In this document: positions 56,850 to 64,000 of the stretch, one piece after another
Position numbering within the stretch: the stretch's first letter is position 1
How the letters are laid out: each line of letters starts with the position of its first letter
Assembly: GCF_010993955.1 (NCBI RefSeq)
Contig: NZ_WIXL01000003.1
Coordinates: forward strand, 62,001 to 126,000
Direction of reading: 5' to 3'
Length of the DNA stretch: 64,000 nt
From: Oceanobacillus halotolerans
GTDB lineage: Bacteria; Bacillota; Bacilli; Bacillales; Amphibacillaceae
Notes under the pieces: model-generated
Databases searched by the model: none
What the model saw: the letters and a program-made list of their open reading frames with translations, nothing else
What the model was told of the DNA's origin: nothing
Translations under genes and position numbers: made by a program

Positions 56850-57065
56850 ATGATAGGAATATTAAATCGTTCCAAACGTAACCAAGAAAAAGTGATGATC
56901 TATTATATTGACCGAAAAAATCATGTGACCCAACGTATTATACGAGTAATAAATATAAAAGACGATGTTATAGTTGCGTACTGTTTCTACCGGAAAAAGA
57001 TCCGCACCTTTACCATTACCAATATCCTTTCAGCTGGACCAATCCAAAAAAGAATTAGTGCGTAG
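56850..57065 (+). CDS. Small WYL-domain-like protein
   Basis: A 71-residue protein whose pattern (IYYIDRKNHVTQRIIRVINI, AYCFYRKKIRTFTITNILSA) matches a minimal WYL-type beta domain without a helix-turn-helix. Such stand-alone proteins occur in Bacillaceae, and WYL domains often bind nucleotides or nucleic acid in regulation. GGAGGAG lies seven bases before the ATG at 56850, deciding the start. Confidence 0.65.
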   Translation: MIGILNRSKRNQEKVMIYYIDRKNHVTQRIIRVINIKDDVIVAYCFYRKKIRTFTITNILSAGPIQKRISA

Positions 57066-57142
57066 TGTTAGACCAAAAAAAGCTATGTTACGATTCTAAT
57101 TGACTTGTAACATAGGCTTATAACATGACAATATCCGTTACC

Positions 57143-58000
57143 TAATACATAATACCAAGCTGTGCTCCTTCTATTGCTCTTTCCCATGTTGCACCATTAA
57201 AGAAGATATTAGCTGATTTCCCACCTGATTCTAGTGCTCTGGAAATAAGCGGTTGGCTCCTGCTTTTGCAACTGTGTAACCAGCCTCAGTCGATCCTGTG
57301 AATGCTAGTTTACTAAAACCTCATGCTCCAGCATATAATTTCTTAGAATCAGAACCTCCACCAGTAATGATGCTCACAACACCAGCTGATAGCACTTGTT
57401 CTAGCAATTTTGCCAATTCTAGTAAGCTAAGTGGTGTGCTAGACGAAGGATGAATGACGACAGTATTTCCTACAACGATTGCAGGTGCAATTTTCCAAGC
57501 AGCCATTAGAATTGGAAAATTCCATGGAATAATTTTTCCAACAACCCCCAATCGGCTCTTGCAATGTTAATGTCAGATTATCTTCATCTAATCCTTTTGC
57601 AGTGCCTTCTTCAGAACCAATGACACCAGCAAAATATCGGAAATGATCTGCACTTAATGGAACATCAGCACCTCTTGTTTCTCGATATGGTTTTCCGTTA
57701 TCCAGTGTTTCGACCATTGCTAGATAATCACCGTTTTTGTCAATTTAGTCAGTAATTTTTAATAATAGCTTACTTCTTTCTTCTACTCCGATCGTTTTCC
57801 ATGATGCCAATACATAGGTTGCTGCTTCTACTGCTGCATCAACATCAGCATGACTAGCTTCTATTATATCTGCAAGCTTTTCTCCTATGCTAGGATTATA
57901 GCTTGCATTTTACGATCATCTGAGCTTTCTACTCATTGACCATTTATATAAAGCTTATATGCTAAATCAATACATTGTTCAGCTTGTACAGGTTTTTTCA
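57143..58000 (-). pseudogene. Aldehyde dehydrogenase, heavily decayed
   Basis: ATG at 58000 follows GAGGGAG and reads MKKPVQAEQCIDLAYKLYIN, then stop codons and frameshifts follow. Recognisable parts are ETLDNGKPYRETRGADVPLS, DHFRYFAGVIGSEEG, the NAD-binding segment [17 protein letters not shown], and finally LESGGKSANIFFNGATWERA. The frame stops at 57146, before the catalytic cysteine region, so the last ~200 residues are missing. At least four lesions are visible. Confidence 0.9.
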
Positions 58001-58172
58001 TTGTAAACTCCCTCTCTCTAATTTGCCGTTCTACAATTATCTTTTTATCCCCTTCGACAATCATCAAGAAAAAGTCCGCTCAATTCTACTATTCTAAAAC
58101 GGAATAGATCAAAGGTAACAATTTTAATTTCTTCCTTACCAAAATTGAGGTAGCACATTATACCATCTCCTG

Positions 58173-58193
58173 TTGTGTTCACAAAAAACACAA
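58173..58193. promoter_or_regulatory. Inverted repeat upstream of the MFS gene
   Basis: TTGTGTT (58173-58179) and AACACAA (58187-58193), spacer seven bases, about 140 bases before the start. It could be an operator for a local repressor, but no regulator gene is adjacent. Confidence 0.35.
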
Positions 58194-58331
58194 TAATGAG
58201 ATTGTACAATTGAATGTTAGTCTTTCATGTGATATTATTCTTCTTTGACTAATTATTTACCTTACGTAACACTTTGGTTACAATCTCTTATCATATATTA
58301 ATAGATCGTTTTTTAGGAAGGAGAAACAAAC

Positions 58332-59789
58332 ATGAGTGACGTAGAAAATCCTGTAAACATAACGAAAAAAGAAAAAATGGCAATGATTGCATCCCTCTTA
58401 GTTGGTGCATTTATGGGTATTACCAATGAAACATTATTAGCAACAGCTTTGCCAACAATTCAGCATGCTTTTTCCATTACACAAGGAGAGGTACAATGGT
58501 TAACGACTGTATTCTTAATGGTAAATGGCATTATGATTCCCATTTCAGCGTTTTTAATTGAACGATTTACGACAAGACATTTATTTTTAAGTGCAATCCT
58601 ATTATTTGGAGTTGGTACGACCATTGCAGCAGTTGCACCAACCTTTTATGTTCTTGTCATCGCACGGGCAGTTCAAGCTATAGGTTCAGGAATTATGTTG
58701 CCATTATTAATGACAGTACTATTACTGATCATCCCAGTGGAACGGCGTGGAACTGCAATGGGATTACTTGGAATCGTTATTGCGTTTGGTCCAGCAATCG
58801 GTCCAACATTATCAGGTTTCTTGCTCCAATTCTTCCCGTGGCGTTCCTTATTTATAACAGTTATACCACTTGTCTTATTAACGATTATTGTAGCTTTGCG
58901 ATACATGCGCAATGTAACCTATCAAAGTAAACCAAAGATTGATATTTTATCTATTTCTATGTCGTCTGTCGGGTTTGGTTCCTTTTTATATGGATTCGGT
59001 ATTGCATCAAATGAAGGATTTACGAGTCCACTTGTGATTGGAACTATAGGAGTTGGTACAATTGTAATAGCGTTATTTATTTGGAGACAATTCCGACTAA
59101 AAACACCGATCTTGGAATTTCGCGTTTTTAAGTTCCCAGTGTTTACGTTATCCATCGCTATTACATTAGTTGCGATTATTTCCCTAATTGGTGCTGAAAC
59201 AATGTTACCATTATTTGTACAAAACGTACTCGAGTTTACACCATTACAATCTGGACTGATGTTATTACCTGGTGCCATTGTGATTGGGATCATGTCACCA
59301 ATTACAGGTCGACTTTTTGATTTATATGGTGCAAAATGGCTTGCTATTCCAGGATTAGCAGTTGTGACGATTACGACATTTCTGTTTACACGACTATCAC
59401 TTGATATGTCTTTTGCCTATTTAACAACCATTTATGCCATTAGAATGTTCGGTCTATCATTTGCGATGATGCCTGTCATGACAGCAGCACTTAATCAATT
59501 GCCACCAAAATGGTATTCACATGGGTCTGCTGTTGCGAACACACTACAACAAGTATCCGCATCAATTGGTACTGCTATTTTAATCACACTTGTTGCAATT
59601 GGTACAAAAACCTTTAATCCAGTTTCATCGATTGCACCAGATATGGTTGCTACGTATGCCGAGTTACGTGGTTTTGAATGGGCATTTATTGGTAGTACAG
59701 CGTTAGCGATGATTGCCTTTTTGCTAAGTCTATTTTTACGATCACCCAAACAAGAAAAGGCAATGACCAAAATCAATCACCAAGCATAA
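58332..59789 (+). CDS. MFS transporter, DHA2 (EmrB/QacA) family
   Basis: A 485-residue drug:proton antiporter-type protein with 14 predicted helices. DHA2 marks are NETLLATALPTIQHAF at helix 1, QWLTTVFLMVNG at helix 2 and RAVQAIGSGIMLPLLM in helix 4 (motif B). Motif C follows in helix 5: GIVIAFGPAIGPTLSGFL. GGAAGGAG precedes ATG. It should export hydrophobic or cationic compounds; the specific substrate is unknown. Single gene ended by a terminator. Confidence 0.93.
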   Translation: MSDVENPVNITKKEKMAMIASLLVGAFMGITNETLLATALPTIQHAFSITQGEVQWLTTVFLMVNGIMIPISAFLIERFTTRHLFLSAILLFGVGTTIAAVAPTFYVLVIARAVQAIGSGIMLPLLMTVLLLIIPVERRGTAMGLLGIVIAFGPAIGPTLSGFLLQFFPWRSLFITVIPLVLLTIIVALRYMRNVTYQSKPKIDILSISMSSVGFGSFLYGFGIASNEGFTSPLVIGTIGVGTIVIALFIWRQFRLKTPILEFRVFKFPVFTLSIAITLVAIISLIGAETMLPLFVQNVLEFTPLQSGLMLLPGAIVIGIMSPITGRLFDLYGAKWLAIPGLAVVTITTFLFTRLSLDMSFAYLTTIYAIRMFGLSFAMMPVMTAALNQLPPKWYSHGSAVANTLQQVSASIGTAILITLVAIGTKTFNPVSSIAPDMVATYAELRGFEWAFIGSTALAMIAFLLSLFLRSPKQEKAMTKINHQA

Positions 59790-59879
59790 AAGTTAAATAT
59801 TCTCGTACAGGTGTAAATTGCCACGTTAGGTGCTCAAAACTGGACGTTACAGTTCCTGTTATAAGGTAGCCAGTCCTGT

Positions 59880-59920
59880 TAAAAAAGAACTTCCCTATCT
59901 CAGGAAAGTTCTTTTTTTGC
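59880..59920. terminator. Bidirectional terminator after the MFS gene
   Basis: AAAAAGAACTT with AAGTTCTTTTT (about 59882-59892 and 59906-59916), extended by CCT/AGG, lies between convergent genes. Confidence 0.85.
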
Positions 59921-59965
59921 CATTAAGTCTACCCTTTTCAAAAACAAAGGATCTACTTTCTGTTC

Positions 59966-60280
59966 TTAGAAGGGTCCTGGTCCATACCCTGGATATCCTA
60001 TTCCCGGGTTTCCAGGATAATTATAGCCACCAAAAGGATACCCAGGATATCCAGGTGCATAGCCTCCTACGCCTGGACCATATCCTCCTGGTACAGGACC
60101 AACGCCTCCAGCTCCTGGACCATATGGTGAAAATCCTGGATTTGGCGTTAAGAATTGACCACCTAAATAACCTAATCCTGCACCTATCAGGCCAGAAGTA
60201 ATCGGGCTAATTCCTGCAAAACCAGGTCCAAGAAAACGTGTATCATCTGATCTATACATTGGAACACTATTGTGATACAT
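59966..60280 (-). CDS. Gly/Pro/Tyr-rich small protein, possibly spore or surface associated
   Basis: A 104-residue protein. An N-terminal MYHNSVPMYRSDDTRF is followed by a hydrophobic Gly-rich segment (ITSGLIGAGLGYLGGQFLTP) and then low-complexity PGYGPG-type sequence to the end (about ten PG/YG steps). Such compositions are common in spore-coat or envelope proteins of Bacillaceae, but no direct evidence places it. ATG at 60280 follows AAAGGGGAA; the upstream in-frame extension has no ribosome site. Confidence 0.6.
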   Translation of the reverse strand: MYHNSVPMYRSDDTRFLGPGFAGISPITSGLIGAGLGYLGGQFLTPNPGFSPYGPGAGGVGPVPGGYGPGVGGYAPGYPGYPFGGYNYPGNPGIGYPGYGPGPF

Positions 60281-60519
60281 ATAAATTCCCCTTTTTAATT
60301 GACTTTCCCTATAGCCTATGGGGAAATGCCTCTTTGTGACTAGGCTGAAATCTATATTTATGAATAATTTCATGAAAAATCGGTTGTATTCTATGCTATA
60401 ATAATAGAGGATGTTCAAAAGGTCTGGTAAAAATGACACATCTAATTTCTTCGTTGGCTTGCTTTTTTAGCTCCTTGGAAAAGAATGACACTTTACCTGC
60501 GTGCGATGTAGATTCTAGT

Positions 60520-60655
60520 GAGCATTCCTTGTGCTCACGTATTAATTGTATACGCTCCGCTGCTCAAGGCTTCGCCACCTCGAACTTCCGACGCACAGGA
60601 CGTACTAGTGTCGGCGTTGTAACAGGACGCCTGAGACCTTAGCCGACTCGGTTCT
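60520..60655. repeat. GC-rich repeat with CTAGTGTCGGCGTTG
   Basis: In a gene-free gap (60281-60721). ACAGGACGTACTAGTGTCGG, then GTTG and ACAGGACG, match parts of 25893-25920 and 63417-63455. No ORF is convincing. Confidence 0.55.
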
Positions 60656-60721
60656 TTTTATCCTCCTTTTTGAACACGCACTAATAGATAAATATATATA
60701 AAAAACTAGGAGGCAGCATAA

Positions 60722-61090
60722 ATGATTACCCTCATCATATTAGCCATTCTTGTATATATAGGTGTTTTTATAGACTTAGCGATCGCACTGTTACTTGTTC
60801 CGACATATTTATTTGCCTATTTCTTATGGGATGCACTTCTTTACAAGCGTTCTACTAAAAAAGAAGCACCACAACCCTTTTATCAAAACCCAACCATTCA
60901 ACGGATTGTACTCTTTTTATTAACAGCTAGTATGTTCTTTGTCGGGAAGATAATTATAGGAGATTATTTCGTTCCATACTTTATTGTTATGCTAGTCTAT
61001 TCCTTAATTAGCTTGGTTCGTCGAGTTCAGAAACGAAATAAAGCAGCAGAGCCAAAAGAAGAGCCAACTATCGAACAAATGACATCTTAA
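60722..61090 (+). CDS. Small membrane protein, unknown
   Basis: A 122-residue protein with about four hydrophobic segments (two at residues 2-40, two at 60-100) and a charged C-terminal tail with KEEPTIEQ. I do not recognise a family. AGGAGG lies eight bases upstream of the ATG. A terminator follows at 61139-61162, so it is a single-gene unit. Confidence 0.6.
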   Translation: MITLIILAILVYIGVFIDLAIALLLVPTYLFAYFLWDALLYKRSTKKEAPQPFYQNPTIQRIVLFLLTASMFFVGKIIIGDYFVPYFIVMLVYSLISLVRRVQKRNKAAEPKEEPTIEQMTS

Positions 61091-61136
61091 TGATTATTAC
61101 ACTTTTACAACATCTAATTCTTAATCGATTCACCCT

Positions 61137-61172
61137 TCACCATCTGTTTGATTACAGATGGTTTTGTTATTT
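61137..61172 (+). terminator. Terminator after the small membrane protein gene
   Basis: ACCATCTGT (61139-61147) with ACAGATGGT (61154-61162), followed by TTTGTTATTT. Confidence 0.8.
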
Positions 61173-61252
61173 CACTATAAACGATTGCATCTTCTTGGAG
61201 AAAACGGTAAAGTAAGCATCAACTAGATATTCATCAGGAGGATATCATTAAA

Positions 61253-62050
61253 GTGCAGGAAATAATTCAACAAACACTAAAGCAAATAGAAAAAGACCAT
61301 CAAATAGCGCTCCTATATGCCTGTGAAGCTGGTAGTCGCTCGACTGGCCTCGCTTCGGCACAAAGTGATTTTGATGTGCGCTTTATCTATGTTCATCCTA
61401 CATCAGATTACCTAACTATTGACCCAGTTGGTACAGGAAATAAACGAGATGTGATCGAAACAACTCCTCATCCATCTATTGAATTCAGTGGTTGGGAACT
61501 CACGAAGGCATTACGTTTATTTCGAAAATCAAACCCATCTTTATTAGAATGGCTTCATTCCCCTATCCAATATGTACAAGCCAACTCCATTATCCATGCA
61601 ATGAGAGAAATGCTAACAGATCTATTCAATCCAAAAGCATGTATCATGCATTATTTAAATATGGCTAAAACAAATTGGCGGAAAATCGGACATGCCGAAA
61701 AAGCTGTTACCATTAAACAGCTTATTAATGTATTTCGACCTATCCTTGCTGCAAAGTGGATCCAACTAGAAAATGTGTTTCCACCAGTTAATTTTCATCA
61801 TTTAATGGATGCACTTATCTTAGAGGATTCATTAAGGAAAGAACTGAAACATATTGTCGATGCCAAAACTAATGGAGATCCGCTTTCATTTCCTAGAGAA
61901 AAACTGGAGATATTTTCTCCTTATATCGAGAATGCGTTAATGGAATTAACTACTTATGCCACATCCCTACCAACACAAAAAGTAGCGGTAACGGAAACAC
62001 TTGATCACCTTTTCCGACAAACATTACAAGAAGTATGGGGTAATCAATGA
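61253..62050 (+). CDS. Predicted nucleotidyltransferase (YcgL/RlaP family)
   Basis: A 265-residue protein of the DNA-polymerase-beta-like nucleotidyltransferase superfamily. The catalytic pattern GSRSTGLASAQSDFDVRFIY carries the G-S and D-x-D metal residues. The C-terminal half is helical, with RKSNPSLLEWLHSPIQY, typical of the YcgL/RlaP group whose substrates are largely unknown (an RNA-ligase-linked member exists in phage T4). GTG start with AGGAGG eleven bases upstream. The SLAP-domain gene follows 42 bases later. Confidence 0.88.
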   Translation: MQEIIQQTLKQIEKDHQIALLYACEAGSRSTGLASAQSDFDVRFIYVHPTSDYLTIDPVGTGNKRDVIETTPHPSIEFSGWELTKALRLFRKSNPSLLEWLHSPIQYVQANSIIHAMREMLTDLFNPKACIMHYLNMAKTNWRKIGHAEKAVTIKQLINVFRPILAAKWIQLENVFPPVNFHHLMDALILEDSLRKELKHIVDAKTNGDPLSFPREKLEIFSPYIENALMELTTYATSLPTQKVAVTETLDHLFRQTLQEVWGNQ

Positions 62051-62092
62051 AGACTGACACCACATAAAAACAAAAGGAGTGAAGTAACCACC

Positions 62093-62500
62093 ATGCAACA
62101 ACTACAATTTGAAGCTGTTTGGGATCGAACCATATCTAACAAAGACCGAGCTTATATTGAACGAGCCTTTCAGGAAACTACTTTATCAGCGACGCCATCC
62201 ATTCAGTTTTCCGCCTTATGGCATGCTATAAACCATAAGGGCGAGCTATTAGTAACAGCACTTGTTCACAATACGGGGCAGACAACATTCCAATTTCATC
62301 AACAGCAGCTACGTTACTACCTAGACAAAAATACAGTGGCCACCCATACATTTACGATTACATCTATGAAAATCCAAGGCCAAACGAGTATGCCTTGGAC
62401 CTTCATTTTTCCGATTGGAAGCTTTGATTCAAATGTAAATTATATGGATGATCAATTTAGGATGAAAGAAATGCAAGTAGTGAAAGCAGAAATGGGGTAG
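62093..62500 (+). CDS. SLAP domain-containing protein
   Basis: A 135-residue protein with the SLAP-domain pattern WDRTISNKDRAYIERAFQET, then IQFSALWHAINHKGELLVTA and LVHNTG. No signal peptide is seen. SLAP domains are found in Firmicute surface-export loci, but this one stands apart from any accessory Sec genes. AAAGGAGTG lies before the ATG. It ends six bases before the convergent GNAT gene stop. Confidence 0.8.
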   Translation: MQQLQFEAVWDRTISNKDRAYIERAFQETTLSATPSIQFSALWHAINHKGELLVTALVHNTGQTTFQFHQQQLRYYLDKNTVATHTFTITSMKIQGQTSMPWTFIFPIGSFDSNVNYMDDQFRMKEMQVVKAEMG

Positions 62501-62505
62501 GCGTT

Positions 62506-63033
62506 TTAATTTGCCTTCCATTCCTGCTCAAGGATACTCATTTCCCATAAACTCCAATAAGCGTCACCAACTTTAGCGACATCTCGTTTCAATCCTTCTT
62601 TTTGAAAACCAGCTTTTTCGTAACAGGCAATTGCAGCATAATTGAAATCAAACACCCCTAAACTAACTCGGTGCATATCCAAGTCACGAAAGGCAATTTT
62701 CAAAATAGCATCCATCATCTGTTGACCAACCCCTCGCCCTCTAACAGTCTTATCGCCTACTAAAACCCGACACACCCGTGCAGAACGATTGACACGATCA
62801 ATTTTATCCAATGAAATGTGACCAACTACCTTCCCTGTTTCGGCCAACACCACTTTATATATGTAAAGAGTCGCACCTTTTTCATTTGCATTATCTAAAT
62901 ACCTTTCTAACTGTTTTTCATCTAATGGATAGGTGAATCCAGGTCCGGCCCATTGGATCAAAAATTGTGGGGAATCTACCCAATTAATCAATTGTTTAAA
63001 GTCTGCATGATCGAAATAACGCAATTCTACCAT
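62506..63033 (-). CDS. GNAT family N-acetyltransferase (RimJ/RimL-like)
   Basis: A 175-residue acetyltransferase. The acetyl-CoA loop VRGRGVGQQMMDAILKIAF (R/Q-x-x-G-x-G/A type) and the late motif NYAAIACYEKAGFQKEG are clear. Pattern fits the RimJ/RimL subgroup that acetylates protein N-termini or small molecules. The ATG at 63033 with GGAGGGGAGAG upstream is chosen; an in-frame upstream extension lacks a ribosome site. Confidence 0.88.
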   Translation of the reverse strand: MVELRYFDHADFKQLINWVDSPQFLIQWAGPGFTYPLDEKQLERYLDNANEKGATLYIYKVVLAETGKVVGHISLDKIDRVNRSARVCRVLVGDKTVRGRGVGQQMMDAILKIAFRDLDMHRVSLGVFDFNYAAIACYEKAGFQKEGLKRDVAKVGDAYWSLWEMSILEQEWKAN

Positions 63034-63270
63034 TAAAAACTCTCCCCTCCTATACGATGAAACTATTGTAACCAAAGACAGGCAATACTGACAAGGCAAA
63101 AAAAGCACTCCCATATATAATAACTCAACTTTCGCAGTGTAATAATAAGGCTTAGGACATAAGAGTTATGGTGTTTTTGCTATTGTAGTATATTTCTTGA
63201 CAGTTGACCTTTCTAAAAGAAAAACACTTCAATGTTTGGTATGGTTTAATTGACTAGAAAATCACGCTTC

Positions 63271-63492
63271 GGAAAAACACTTCGCTTTCACCAGGGACAT
63301 AAGTGCCCCATCTGTTCAAACTTTTCGTTTTCCAGTGTCTTCTTTACCGTGGACTCCCCACGAGCCTCCATTGCGAAACCCACACTGCGGGGTCTCTTAG
63401 GCTCGTTTCGACGGACAGGACGTCCTAGTGTCAGTGCTCGCCACAGGTGTGACCGTTTTTAGCAGACGAACCAGGAGTCTTCGTGTTTTTCC
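63271..63492 (-). repeat. Bipartite palindromic repeat, type II part (locus 3, inverted)
   Basis: Arms GGAAAAACAC (63271-63280) and GTGTTTTTCC (63483-63492) are perfectly complementary. The inside is the reverse complement of the type II copy at 24429, including the ~62-bp insertion with AGTTTGAACAGATG (read on the minus strand). Confidence 0.75.
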
Positions 63493-63546
63493 TTCGCTAG
63501 TATTGCGTTATTTCCCTTCTTATTAATGTTGTTGCTAATACGAGGC

Positions 63547-63800
63547 TTGATTGGAGCGTAGGACAGTCGACTCCTGCGGAAAAAACAACAGCTGAAGATC
63601 CCACAGGAAGCGGTTTTTGCTTCCGATATCTAGCTACAGTGCCTACCCCCTCGAGGTCTTAAGTCAATCCTCTCTGTGGCACAAAATGCCACGCCGAGGC
63701 TCGGCTTAAGCTTGTCGGGGGTAACCAAGGCACTTCCGCTTTTCTATAGAGGAAGCTGAAGCGTTGTCCGGGGAAAGCGACTGTCTGAAGCGTAAATCAA
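63547..63800 (-). repeat. Bipartite palindromic repeat, type I part (locus 3, inverted), interrupted
   Basis: Arms TTGATT/AATCAA and GACAGTCG (63562-63569)/CGACTGTC (63778-63785) match the copy at 36528. The centre is split by another repeat at 63627-63748. The gap 63034-64000 shows no gene. Confidence 0.75.
63627..63748. repeat. Nested repeat inserted in a type I palindrome
   Basis: About 122 bases, starting TATCTAGCTACAGTGCC and ending CACTTCCGCTTTTCTATA, interrupt CTTCCGA/GGAAGC, which is continuous at 36574-36586. A 2-base GA duplication is possible. Inside is a hairpin TGTGGCAC..ATGCCACG and GGCTTAAGC. The family also covers 10230-10350. Confidence 0.75.
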
Positions 63801-64000
63801 TGCTGCTACAATAGGTCACATTTTATATATTAATAGCAATAAACTATGATGTGCTGGGCTAAATGAACAATCGAAATAGATATCAAGTCGCAATGATTGG
63901 TGTGCTATTTTTAGTTGAGATGACAACGCCGATAGAAAGACTGTAACGGCTGTTTGCTCCATATATTGACTGGGAATCTACTGATAGAGGCTGTTATTAA

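Noticed and set aside
61253-62500. Toxin-antitoxin pair (nucleotidyltransferase plus small protein)
   Set aside because: The nucleotidyltransferase is of the YcgL type, larger than MNT antitoxins, and the neighbour is a SLAP-domain protein, not a HEPN protein.

Overview
The window looks like the chromosome of a low-GC, Gram-positive, spore-former-type Bacillaceae, close to Oceanobacillus, Virgibacillus or a similar halotolerant genus. This is inferred from the AT-rich sequence, strong GGAGG ribosome sites, the gene families (csoR-copA-copZ, sbcDC, panD, SLAP-domain protein, Crp/Fnr-type ArcR) and the dispersed GC-rich palindromic repeats. No rRNA, tRNA, CRISPR array or prophage was seen.

Layout. 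1-4 kb: two oligopeptide ABC permease genes (the first cut by the window edge), an Lrp/AsnC regulator, an SRPBCC/CoxG-like protein and an L-Ala-D/L-Glu epimerase-type gene broken by one amber codon. 4-7 kb: a ZorA/ZorB-like MotA/MotB pair without the usual Zorya effectors, beside an IS200/IS605-like miniature element and an SDR remnant. 7-10 kb: a Crp/Fnr regulator, a lipoprotein and a TauE/SafE permease. 10.9-14.4 kb: prfC, a FetAB-like ABC exporter and a small unknown gene. 14.8-24 kb: S9 peptidase, nnr, mgtE, and two decayed genes (uvsE and a Ca2+-type P-ATPase). 24.7-33.6 kb: an arginine deiminase locus (arcA, a deleted PepV-like gene, a YfcC/ArcD-type carrier, arcB, arcC), a DASS transporter split by a second miniature element, and an ArcR-like regulator. 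34-36 kb: a sodium:solute symporter with a small membrane partner and an unknown gene. 37-40 kb: the copper operon csoR-copA-copZ with a recognisable promoter/operator. 40.7-46.5 kb: glycerate kinase and two c-di-GMP proteins, then an EAL remnant. 47-51.7 kb: a six-LysM NlpC/P60 hydrolase, small genes, panD and an OsmC protein. 51.8-56.2 kb: sbcDC. 56.5-63 kb: small genes, a decayed aldehyde dehydrogenase, an MFS exporter, a Gly/Pro-rich protein, a nucleotidyltransferase, a SLAP-domain protein and a GNAT acetyltransferase. 63-64 kb: nested repeats.

Two themes run through the window. First, decay: at least ten genes are broken, by mixed lesions (nonsense codons, frameshifts, in-frame deletion, insertion, truncation). 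Second, non-coding elements. An approximately 155-bp IS200/IS605-like element is present in three copies, one with an exact reconstructable empty site. A two-part palindromic repeat occurs at three loci in the same order; its outer stems differ in sequence between copies but stay self-complementary. There are also nested insertions inside these repeats, and a short repeat that supplies the stop codon of two genes.

Intact systems that can be read are arginine fermentation (ArcA to citrulline, ArcB to carbamoyl phosphate, ArcC to ATP, with an antiporter and a Crp-family regulator), copper export with its sensor and chaperone, and SbcCD end processing. The most interesting protein candidate is the lone ZorAB-like pair.
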